Shown here in pieces: positions 20,031 through 26,808 of a stretch of 42,619 nucleotides of DNA. The DNA comes from Halomonas sp. PR-M31 (GTDB taxonomy: Bacteria > Pseudomonadota > Gammaproteobacteria > Pseudomonadales > Halomonadaceae), in assembly GCF_001039575.1 (NCBI RefSeq), contig NZ_JIBT01000053.1:1-42619 (forward strand). Reading direction: 5' to 3'. A program made the position numbers and the translations under genes. The notes under the pieces are model-generated. The model searched no databases and was not told the DNA's origin. It worked only from the letters and a program-made list of their open reading frames with translations. Position 1 is the first letter of the stretch; the number at the start of each line of letters is the position of its first letter.

Positions 20031-20124
20031 TCGCGGGTAGGCCGTTGCGAAGGCGCTGTGAACCCATCCCTGGGCGCTACTTTTGCCATCCATGGCAAAA
20101 GACCTTCGCTTTGGCCTACCCCGA
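20031..20124. repeat. Structured palindromic element between nuoJ and nuoK
   Basis: Nested inverted repeats are visible: GGGTAGGCC (20035-20043) with GGCCTACCC (20113-20121); GCGAAGG (20047-20053) with CCTTCGC (20103-20109); and an inner perfect hairpin CTTTTGCCAT (20080-20089) / ATGGCAAAAG (20092-20101). The outermost TCG/CGA pair extends it further with one bulge. No open frame or T-run is present. The layout resembles a REP/MITE-like intergenic element or an mRNA processing or stabilising hairpin. No second copy was noticed in this window. Confidence 0.65.
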
Positions 20125-20163
20125 GCCTGTCCCCATCCGCCTTCGAGAATTTGTAACAAGCGC

Positions 20164-20778
20164 CTAGTGACAATGATGATGACCACCGCCCTCATCCTCT
20201 TCTTCCGGCATGCCCGCCGGATCGCCCCCGGGCACCAACCCAGGCGGCATCGAGCCCTCCTCGGCGGCGCCATAGCGCCCACGGTGGCTCGACAGTACCA
20301 CCACGCCGATCATGGTGGTCAGCAGCACGATGCCCGCGGATTCGAAGATCAGCATCGAGTCGCCAAGCAGTTCGTTACCTAGAGACCTGACCGGGTCGAT
20401 GTCCGCCGGCAAGGGACTATCGGGGAACTCGGCCAGCAGCGCCACGGCGGCGAGCACCACGAAGATCGCTATCCCGGCGGCGATGGAAAACTTGTGCTGA
20501 TGGACCATCATCATCGGATTGAGCCCCGCCGGGTTCATCATGAACATGACCATGAAGATCGCCATGACCATCATCTCCACGGCCATCATGAAGAACATCG
20601 CCACGCCCAGGTATTCCGCCGCCAGCAGGATCATGATCACGCCCACGGCGATGAACGACACCAGCAGGAAGAAGGAGGCGCGCACCATGGAATCGGTTGC
20701 GAACACCCGCCAGCCGGAGACCACCGCCAGGGTGGCCAGCAACAGAAAGGCAATATCAACACCGATGGGGTAATCCAT
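20164..20778 (-). CDS. nuoJ: Complex I NuoJ-like subunit, Met-rich with a His/acidic tail
   Basis: A 204-residue protein with five predicted helices, starting MDYPIGVDIAFLLLATL at 20778 with GGAGG 12 bases upstream. The fold follows NuoJ (VRASFFLLVSFIAVGVIMILL, ESAGIVLLTTMIGVVVLS). Unusual features are a very methionine-rich third helix and loop (MMAVEMMVMAIFMVMFMM, NPAGLNPMMMVHQHKF) and a C-terminal tail of acidic residues, glycines and HHHCH. Such a tail can bind transition metals, though this is inference. The MVHQHK loop may be a lineage feature of this degenerate complex I clade. It lies 35 bases downstream of nuoH. Confidence 0.85.
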   Translation of the reverse strand: MDYPIGVDIAFLLLATLAVVSGWRVFATDSMVRASFFLLVSFIAVGVIMILLAAEYLGVAMFFMMAVEMMVMAIFMVMFMMNPAGLNPMMMVHQHKFSIAAGIAIFVVLAAVALLAEFPDSPLPADIDPVRSLGNELLGDSMLIFESAGIVLLTTMIGVVVLSSHRGRYGAAEEGSMPPGLVPGGDPAGMPEEEDEGGGHHHCH

Positions 20779-20813
20779 TACAAAATGCCTCCACGTGTTC
20801 TTGCAGTTATTTC

Positions 20814-21739
20814 TTATAACAGCGCTACGGTGCCCGCCCAGATCAGATCAACGAAGGAGAGCGGCAAAAACACCACCCACATCAGGGTGACGCAGCGCTC
20901 CGGCTGTAGGCGCGGCACCAGCCGACCGATCAGCAGCAGAAGGGCAAGTACCGCCAGCATCTTGAGCAGCACCCATACCGGGCCGGGTAGCCAGGGGCCT
21001 AGCCAGCCGCCCAGGAAGGCGCTCGCCGCCGCGCCGCTGAAGGCACCAGCATCGCCGCCCGGGCCAGGTTCCACACCAGTCGCGGCGGGCCGGACACCGC
21101 CGACGCCGTACCCCGGGCCAAGTCTCGGGAATCCGCCAGATTCAGCGGCCCCCAGAAGGTCATGCCCAGGCCGACGATCAAGAACAGCGGCAGCCCCAGT
21201 GGCTGGCGAATCACATTCCAAAGCCCCTCCTGAGAGGCCACTACCTGCGAAAATTGCAGTGACTCGGCGGGCAACGCCACGCCGATCAGCACGAACATGC
21301 TGATCAGGATGTAGGAAAGCCCCAGAGCGACATAGCGATAGGCGCCGATCAGTGCCAGCAACGTATTGGCGGACCAGCCGTGCAGGAAGATCACCACCGT
21401 GGCCAGGGCCTCGACGCTGCCCCACAGCACCACGCTGGTGACCAGATCCGTGGGAATCAGCGTCGGCGAGAACGGCACCACCGCCAAGCCAATCGCGGCC
21501 AGCGCCAGGTAGAGTGCCGGGGCCAGACGCCAGGCCCGCCAGTCCGGCGCTTCGGTGGCGTTGGCCTGCTGAGTGAGTAGCCAAGCGCCCTGGGCCAGCG
21601 GCGCTGTCCAAACGCTTGTGGCTCGCGGCATGCCCAGCGCACCGGCGATCGCCTCGTCGAGCACCGCCACCAGATAGGCGCCGACCACGAGGACGACTAT
21701 TACCAGCAGTACTGGCAAGATGAGCTCATCGAGAATCAT
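20814..21739 (-). CDS. nuoH: Complex I NuoH-like subunit (one-base frameshift near 21044-21047)
   Basis: The N-terminal two-thirds reads from ATG 21739 (MILDELILPVLLVIVVLVVG) to NLARAAML. The C-terminal third continues in another frame: AFSGAAASAFLGGWLGPWLP, then KMLAVLALLLLIGRLVPRL. Adding one base at GGCACC restores 308 residues with about eight helices, like NuoH (325 in E. coli). SPTLIPTDL, FLHGWSANTLLALIGAYR and the GGW.GPWLPG hairpin match the family. The first-loop NRVGP signature and the acidic quinone-chamber loop (PFD.PEAE.EL in typical NuoH) are missing; here it reads PLNLADSRDLARGTAS. So quinone reduction is doubtful. It overlaps the upstream gene by 4 bases. Confidence 0.82.
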
Positions 21740-23043
21740 GCCCGACTCTCCTCGCCAATGTCCTGTGTGATCGGCGCGCCGCCCGTTTCCTCCAGCGACC
21801 AGGGCGACAGCGGCGCCAGGTCGAGGCTTGCCAGGGTACTCATCGCCTCGTCCCACTCAAGGCCCGGCAGCAGGTCATCAAGCAGATCGCTCGCCTCTTC
21901 GGGCCACTGCCGGTGCCAGGTGCCGCGAGGCGTCTCGACGCCGTCGCTGCGCTGGGTATGTACAGCCTCATGTTCGGCCTGGGCGGCGAGCTGCAGCGAT
22001 TGCTCGACTTCCGACAGGGTCTGGCGCCAGCGCGCCGCCGTGTCACCTTGGCGCTGCGTGAGCAGGAGAAAACCCAGCTGCCGGTAGCCCTCGTCCTCAC
22101 TGCGCCAGTCCTCCTCGTGCCCCGCCGCCCGGGCCGCCACCCCGCCGGCTCGCCGGGCCGTTTCTTCATCGAGCCGGCCCTGCCCTGTCGCCGTCAGTCG
22201 AAAGAAGCCGCTGCGCATCAACCGACGCCGCAGGATCGCCACGCCCTTAAGACTTAAGTGAGAGTCGAACGCCAGGCGCAGCGCTTCAAGCGCCAATCGG
22301 TCAAGCCCTGCCAGGCGCAGGGCGAAATGTAGACGCTTCAAGTGATAACGCGCCCGGGCCCGCTCAAGCGCGGCGATGGGCACAGGGCCCTGCAGCGCCT
22401 GAAAGAACAGGCTCTCCAGGGCAATAGGATACGGCGCGCCTCGGGTCGTCCAGGACTGGATAAGGTCGCCCTGTAGCGTCACCTTCGCACTCAGCCCCGG
22501 CGGCAGCATGGGCAGAAACGGCCCTAAAATGACGGTCAGCGAATCCAGGGTCAGGCCGTCGCGAAGGTCATCGGTCATGTTCATGGCCATGGGCCGACCG
22601 TAGGGTACGCCGCCCATCATGCCCTCGCCGCCGTGGCCATCGTCGCCCAGCCCTTCCCAGGGGTTGGGGGGCTCGTCCGGCAGCAGGCGCGGCGAGCTAC
22701 CGCGCTTTCCACTCATCAGTTCGCGATGGATCGTCATCAGCGCCCCAGGCAAGGCGCCGGGATCGTCGAGTCGCGTGGCAGAGGCAAGCTCCGCCAAAGG
22801 CTCGCTGCAATACCACAAAGTGGCAAAGGGGGCAGGCAACTGGTCGTGCACCCGACGCAGGGCATCGTGCTGATCCGGCGGCACGCCGCCTGCCACCAGC
22901 AGGATGCTGGCATGGCGCGGCGAATCGACCAGTTCGATCCCGGGTGTCAGAGCCAACTGATAGAACGCTTCCTCACCGTGCAGTCCCCGAACTGGAAATA
23001 CCGGCACGGAGGCTTGCGCCGCCAGACGAGAAAGCCAACTCAC
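21736..23043 (-). CDS. NuoB/NuoD-like fusion subunit lacking Fe-S cysteines
   Basis: A 435-residue protein from a GTG at 23043 that overlaps the nuoA stop (GTGA). Residues about 1-100 resemble NuoB: SPRHASILLVAGGVPPDQHD, then ALRRVHDQLPAPFATLWYCS. The double-Cys motif that binds cluster N2 is replaced by VRGLHGEEAFYQL, and only one cysteine (WYCSEP) is seen. A linker rich in Gly/Asp/His with MMGGVPYGRPMAMNMTDD leads to a NuoD-like start, LGPFLPMLPPGLSAKVTLQG, matching GP.HP...G.L.L...GE. A largely helical, Arg/Leu/Glu-rich C-terminal half follows. It occupies the genomic place of nuoB-C-D. Role: probably a structural docking subunit on the cytoplasmic face of the membrane arm; no redox centre is expected. 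Family assignment is by eye. Confidence 0.7.
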   Translation of the reverse strand: MSWLSRLAAQASVPVFPVRGLHGEEAFYQLALTPGIELVDSPRHASILLVAGGVPPDQHDALRRVHDQLPAPFATLWYCSEPLAELASATRLDDPGALPGALMTIHRELMSGKRGSSPRLLPDEPPNPWEGLGDDGHGGEGMMGGVPYGRPMAMNMTDDLRDGLTLDSLTVILGPFLPMLPPGLSAKVTLQGDLIQSWTTRGAPYPIALESLFFQALQGPVPIAALERARARYHLKRLHFALRLAGLDRLALEALRLAFDSHLSLKGVAILRRRLMRSGFFRLTATGQGRLDEETARRAGGVAARAAGHEEDWRSEDEGYRQLGFLLLTQRQGDTAARWRQTLSEVEQSLQLAAQAEHEAVHTQRSDGVETPRGTWHRQWPEEASDLLDDLLPGLEWDEAMSTLASLDLAPLSPWSLEETGGAPITQDIGEESRA

Positions 23044-23387
23044 TGCCACTTGAACACCCCCTCGCGCCAGGCGTAGACGATGCCCACGGACAGGATGGCC
23101 AGGAACATACCCATCTCCATCACCGCCTTCATGCCCTGTTCGACGAACACCACCGCCCAGGGGTACATGAACATCATCTCCATCTCGAAGGCGATGAGTA
23201 GCAGCGTCATGGGATAGTAGCGAACGTGGTAACGGCTCCAGGCGTGGGTCTCGGGCAGACCACCGCCCAGGAAGGGCGCGCGCTGGGGATAGGGCGGCAT
23301 CGGTTGATGGCGCATCGGCAGCCACTGGATCAGCAGTCCCAGACCGGCAGCAATCAGCACGATGAAAAAGAGTGTAAGCAGCTCCAT
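23040..23387 (-). CDS. nuoA: Complex I NuoA-like subunit, first gene of the operon
   Basis: A 115-residue three-helix protein starting MELLTLFFIVLIAAGLGLL at ATG 23387 with GAGGGAT 6 bases upstream. The conserved TM2 YYPMTLLLIAFEMEMMFMYPW carries the two acidic residues of NuoA (Asp/Glu pair, here Glu and Glu). Between TM1 and TM2 the FLGGGLPETHAWSRYHVRYY loop is shorter than in classical NuoA and has no cysteine where the quinone-site loop of canonical NuoA often has one. It starts the nuoA-BD-H-J-K-L-M-N operon. A direct-repeat box lies about 140 bases upstream. Confidence 0.88.
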   Translation of the reverse strand: MELLTLFFIVLIAAGLGLLIQWLPMRHQPMPPYPQRAPFLGGGLPETHAWSRYHVRYYPMTLLLIAFEMEMMFMYPWAVVFVEQGMKAVMEMGMFLAILSVGIVYAWREGVFKWQ

Positions 23388-23524
23388 GCGGATCCCTCGC
23401 CTTGCTGGCACGATAACAATAGCCAGTACGTCCCTGTCTTTTTGGTACGGCAGAAAACCGTTACATGACAGTTGCCTATAAAACTAGACCAATAAGCACG
23501 CCACGTAAACGCTAGTCTCCTTTC

Positions 23525-23540
23525 CTGAATATAAGCTGAA
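23525..23540 (-). promoter_or_regulatory. Direct-repeat box upstream of the nuoA operon
   Basis: Two CTGAA half-sites at 23525-23529 and 23536-23540 on the plus strand, 11 bases apart, within CCTGAATATAAGCTGAAT. Read toward nuoA (minus strand) it is TTCAG-N6-TTCAG, the same orientation as the copies in front of copA, the SHOCT gene and the Met/Gln-rich gene. An 11-bp tandem half-site fits OmpR-family response regulators. The last half-site lies 137 bases before the nuoA ATG. Confidence 0.7.
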
Positions 23541-23565
23541 TGAGCGGAGAAGTGGTAGGGAGCAA

Positions 23566-23814
23566 TCAATGCGTTAGGACGCGCTTGCGCTCTTCGTACT
23601 CCTGCTCGTCGATCTCGCCCCGGGCGTAACGTTCTTGCAGAAGGTCAAGCGCACTTGGCTGCCGCTGCACGCCAGCATCGCGTCGTCCCAAGCCCCGTAA
23701 CAGCCAGATGACCAGAGCGATGAGTCCACCCCAAAAAAGAACCATCATGAACCCACCGAACAACATATGCCCCCAGCCGTACCCATTCATATGCGCCATC
23801 ATGTTTCCCGGCAT
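23566..23814 (-). CDS. SHOCT-domain small membrane protein
   Basis: An 82-residue protein starting MPGNMMAHMNGYGWGHMLF with AGAAGGAG 8 bases upstream. One transmembrane helix (MMVLFWGGLIALVIWLLRG) is followed by a basic linker and a C-terminal SHOCT motif (ALDLLQERYARGEIDEQEYEERKRVL). Proteins of this shape (Met/Gly/His-rich lumen side, one helix, SHOCT) are frequent beside copper and heavy-metal resistance genes; their function is not known. A CTGAA-N6-CTGAA box lies about 140 bases upstream in the same relative orientation as at copA. It is convergent with nothing and lies between the nuoA operon and the Met/Gln-rich gene. Confidence 0.85.
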   Translation of the reverse strand: MPGNMMAHMNGYGWGHMLFGGFMMVLFWGGLIALVIWLLRGLGRRDAGVQRQPSALDLLQERYARGEIDEQEYEERKRVLTH

Positions 23815-23954
23815 AGTCAGATCTCCTTCTATTCGTGGTAACCCTGTCGACAGATCCTGATACCAGTCTAAAACCTATGGGCAGCCCAATGGCCAAGCGA
23901 AAAAGCAAACGTGTATGTCTTAATATTCATTAGCCTTCAGCCTATGCAGCCAGG

Positions 23955-23970
23955 CTGAATTAACGCTGAA
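23955..23970 (-). promoter_or_regulatory. Direct-repeat box upstream of the SHOCT gene
   Basis: CTGAA at 23955-23959 and 23966-23970 on the plus strand, with TTAACG between them. Toward the SHOCT gene it reads TTCAG-N6-TTCAG. It is 141 bases from the ATG. A reversed TTCAG half-site at 23936-23940 makes a local dyad with it. Confidence 0.6.
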
Positions 23971-24120
23971 CGGCAATGCGAAGTACGGTATGAACAGAGG
24001 GGAGGCATGGGGAAGTGCGTTCGAACAACAGAGGGCTGCCATTGATAGATAGCTTTATAGATGCCGTAAATATCAATCCACTTGATGCTCCAGCCGCAAT
24101 AGCATGACTATGGCAGTGCA

Positions 24121-24150
24121 TTCAGTTTATTTTCAGATATATTGTATAAC
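24121..24150 (+). promoter_or_regulatory. Direct-repeat box and -10 element of the Met/Gln-rich gene
   Basis: TTCAG half-sites at 24121-24125 and 24132-24136 with TTTATT between them. The minus-strand reading CTGAAAATAAACTGAAT is almost identical to the copA box. Eight bases after the second half-site is TATAAC (24145-24150), a good -10 hexamer, so a bound activator would sit over the -35 region as in OmpR-family promoters. The gene starts at 24197. Confidence 0.7.
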
Positions 24151-24196
24151 CTTATTTTAACTGCTTATAACATCAGTCGAAGAAAAGGAGGATGTC

Positions 24197-24625
24197 ATGA
24201 GAAAGATCGTAATTACTGTTGCCATGGCGGCCTTGTTGACCTTGCCCCTGGCCTATGCCCAGCAGGAGGCTTCTTCCAGCCAGCAAGACGCTGGCGGAAA
24301 GATGAGTCAAGGCATGGGAATGATGAACCAAGGCGACATGCAGCAGCGCATGCAGTCGATGCAAGGCACGATGCAAGAGTTCCACAACACTCAAGATCCG
24401 CAGCAACGACAGCAGCTGATGCAAGAGCACATGGAACAAATGAAGCAAATGCATCAGTCCATGGGCAGCATGATGAATGACAGCATGGGCCAGAACATGC
24501 AGAACATGGACCCCGAGCAGCGTCAGGAAATGATGCAGCAGTGCATGGACATGATGCAAGGCATGCAGCAGCAGATGATGGAGCACATGCAGGCTCAACA
24601 ATCCATGCAGAATGACAGCGAATAA
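24197..24625 (+). CDS. Methionine/glutamine-rich periplasmic protein
   Basis: A 142-residue protein with a strong AAGGAGG 6 bases before the ATG. A Sec signal peptide (MRKIVITVAMAALLTLPLAYA, cleaved before QQEASS) is followed by about 120 residues composed largely of Met and Gln with Ser, Asp, Glu and some His. Recurring patterns such as MQQRMQSMQG, MEQMKQMHQSMG and MMQQCMDMMQGMQQQMMEHM run through it. The chain is probably helical with Met on several faces and carries a single Cys. Met-rich periplasmic proteins can chelate Cu(I) or Ag(I); that role is inferred from composition, the neighbouring cop genes and the shared box. No named family is recognised. Confidence 0.85.
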   Translation: MRKIVITVAMAALLTLPLAYAQQEASSSQQDAGGKMSQGMGMMNQGDMQQRMQSMQGTMQEFHNTQDPQQRQQLMQEHMEQMKQMHQSMGSMMNDSMGQNMQNMDPEQRQEMMQQCMDMMQGMQQQMMEHMQAQQSMQNDSE

Positions 24626-24648
24626 TCCCCTTCAACCCATCCTCGTGG

Positions 24649-24684
24649 CGCCCCGATGCAAGAACGATCGAACGTATCGGGGCG
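24649..24684. terminator. Possible hairpin terminator between convergent genes
   Basis: The inverted repeat CGCCCCGAT (24649-24657) / ATCGGGGCG (24676-24684) has a perfect 9-base stem and an 18-base loop. It lies between the Met/Gln-rich gene and the convergent TVP38 gene. No clear T-run follows, so termination is only suggested by position. Confidence 0.45.
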
Positions 24685-24696
24685 ACTGTCTAACGG

Positions 24697-25407
24697 TTAT
24701 TCTAACCTCAACCACTGCTTCAACACTCTTCGATAACGGTATGGCGCCATCTTCCATGCCACGGGAAGCAGAGTGATCCCGCCCAGGGCGAGCACCGTCC
24801 ACCCGGCGCGTTGTAAATCGCCGGAGGCGAGTTCGCCGCCAAAGTGGGCTAGCAGAAAGCTCGCCGGCAAAATACCGAGCAGAGTCGCCAAGGCAAAACG
24901 CCAGACCTTGAGCGGTGTAAGACCGACGGCGTAGCTAACGAGATCGAAGGAAAGAAAGGGCATCAGGCGCGTGGCAAAGACGACCATCATCAAGGCGTTT
25001 TGCGACGTCACGAAACGATGCAGAAAGCCAGTTGACAATCGCGTTCCCAACCATGTCTTTAGCGCATCGTGGCCGATGAGACGAGCGATGGTGAAGGCGA
25101 TCAGCGCACCGGCTTCAGAGCCGATGGCTATGTAGAGGGTGCCCCAAAGATGCCCGTAGGCCGCCCCGGCAGCAAGAGCGATCGGTGCGCTGGGGATCGG
25201 GCTCATGACGATGGCGAGTGTCATCAGCCCGATGATCAACATCGGACCATAGGGCCCGAGTCGTGTCACCGCCTGTTCGAGGCCTTGGCTATCGCGCAAG
25301 AGATCCAGCACACCGGCACGCCACAGCACGAACAACGTGACGAAGAAAATGGCCAGTATCGCCATCCCGAGCAAGATTCGCCGCCAACGGGGGCTCAAGT
25401 GGCGCAC
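24697..25407 (-). CDS. TVP38/TMEM64 family (DedA/SNARE-associated) inner-membrane protein
   Basis: A 236-residue protein. The start is taken as GTG 25407 because AGGAGGT lies 5 bases upstream; a further in-frame GTG at 25473 has no ribosome site. There are about five to six membrane helices. Core motifs of the VTT domain are present: MSPIPSAPIALAAGAAYGHLWGTLY, EAGALIAFTIARLIGHD, and ATRLMPFLSFDLVSYAVGLTPL. Family members are lipid scramblases or transporters of the DedA superfamily. Genes of this type are common next to metal-resistance genes (for example mercury or copper loci), where their role is unclear. It follows the histidine kinase gene on the same strand and may be the last gene of the cop operon. 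Confidence 0.85.
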   Translation of the reverse strand: MRHLSPRWRRILLGMAILAIFFVTLFVLWRAGVLDLLRDSQGLEQAVTRLGPYGPMLIIGLMTLAIVMSPIPSAPIALAAGAAYGHLWGTLYIAIGSEAGALIAFTIARLIGHDALKTWLGTRLSTGFLHRFVTSQNALMMVVFATRLMPFLSFDLVSYAVGLTPLKVWRFALATLLGILPASFLLAHFGGELASGDLQRAGWTVLALGGITLLPVAWKMAPYRYRRVLKQWLRLE

Positions 25408-25489
25408 GCTATACCTCCTGTCGTGGGCATGCTGGATCAGGCCAAACCCATATGAAATGTCGATGAGCCACACTTATTTTGAATTTTCC

Positions 25490-26808
25490 TTAACAGGGCA
25501 GTTCGATACGCACATATAACCCTCCTTCATTCGAAGCAGAGAACGTCACCGTGCCACGATACTGCGCGACGATCTGCTTCAGAATCGCCAGCCCCAGCCC
25601 GTGCCCGGGTGTGCTTTCATCCAGGCGTTTACCCCGCTCACCGAGTTGGGATAACGCCGGCACGGGCACGCCTGGTCCATCGTCCTCGATCTCGAAGACC
25701 AGCCCCTGGTCTTGACGTATGCGGCATACCACATATTTACGCGCCCATTTGCCCGCGTTATCCAGCACGATGCCCAGCATCTCGTTGAGATCCTGGCGTT
25801 CCACCGCGACGCTGTGCTTCGATGGCAGCTCAACATGGAGCTCGAAGCGCTTGTCGGGGTAGAGCGTTCGCATCATGTCGACCAAGGTGCCCGCCTCCTG
25901 GGCGACCACGCTGTGCAGGGCACTGCCCGGGCCAGCAAAGCGTGCCCGCCGCAACTCGGAGGTCAACTGCGCCTGCATGCCTTCCAGGCGCTCGAGCATG
26001 CGCCGGCGACGTTGATCATCGATCGATCGCCGACCACGTAGCACCTGGGTCACCGCCGCCAAGGGGGTTTGCAGCGTATGCGAGAGATTGGCGACCGCCT
26101 CGCGGGAGCGTTGCAAACGGCGCTGTAACTCATCCATGAAGTGGTTCAGCTGTATGAGTAGACCGTCCAGCTCAGAGGGACAATCGAGGTCGAGCCGCTC
26201 ACGCTGGCCTGTCTGAAACTCGGCGAGCTGGTGCTGCAACCGCGCCAAGGGACGAAGACTGCGGTTGACCGCCAACAGATTCATGAGGATCAGCAGTACA
26301 GAACGAGGCCCGCAATCCCCCCCACCCACCAGTGCAGCGCCCCCAGGCCCTCCTCTACCTGAGCGAAGTCCTCCCCTACCAACAACACCCCAGGCTTGCC
26401 ATTCAATTCGAAGCTGTCTCGGTAGACGAGCAGTTGGCGCCCCTGCCATTGCACCTCGAAAAGTCGTGCGCCTTCATCGTCCAGATACGGCTCCAGAGGC
26501 GCGAGCCAGTCCGGGTGCGACGAGTAGGTCCGGTCACCGACGCGCAATACATAAAGATGATGAAAGACCTCTCTGGTCGGCGAGTCCGATTCCAGCCATT
26601 GTCCAGGCGCCCCTTCCAGGCGCTCTACCCTGGCGAGGGTAAAGCGGGCTTCCTGACGCAGCCGGTCGCCCAGAAATTCCCAGGCCAAATCCCGCAACAG
26701 AATGCCATGCAGAAACCAGGTAACCCCCACGATGACCAATGCCACCAACCCCAATCGGATCAGTAGATTAAAGCGCAGGCTACGGCGATCAAAGGGAAGG
26801 AAAGACAT
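25490..26808 (-). CDS. Sensor histidine kinase of the copper-region two-component system (one-base frameshift near 26298)
   Basis: The N-terminal half reads from ATG 26808 (MSFLPFDRRSLRFNLLIRLG). It contains TM1, a periplasmic sensor domain of about 120 residues (FHHLYVLRVGDRTYSSHPDW) and the start of TM2. The second half is in another frame from LLILMNLLAVNRSLRPL. One added base restores about 439 residues: HAMP, a HisKA helix (REAVANLSHTLQTPLAAVTQ, phospho-His in LSHTLQTP), N-box (LGIVLDNAGKWAR) and ATP lid (IEDDGPGVP, GHGLGLAILKQI). The layout matches QseC/PhoQ-like orthodox kinases. It overlaps the response-regulator gene by 20 bases. The signal is presumably periplasmic copper, inferred only from context. 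Confidence 0.85.

Larger units (their letters stand above)
23815..24196. other. Divergent intergenic region with two direct-repeat boxes
   Basis: A 382-base region separates the minus-strand SHOCT gene from the plus-strand Met/Gln-rich gene. It holds one TTCAG/CTGAA box facing each gene (23955-23970 and 24121-24136). It also has an inverted repeat, TTCAGCCT (23936-23943) / AGGCTGAA (23952-23959), overlapping the first box. The rest is AT-richer than the genes and shows no coding sequence. Confidence 0.6.

Noticed and set aside
20031-20124. Terminator between nuoJ and nuoK
   Set aside because: The nested stems are long and imperfect, and no T-run follows on the minus strand, so transcription probably continues into nuoK.
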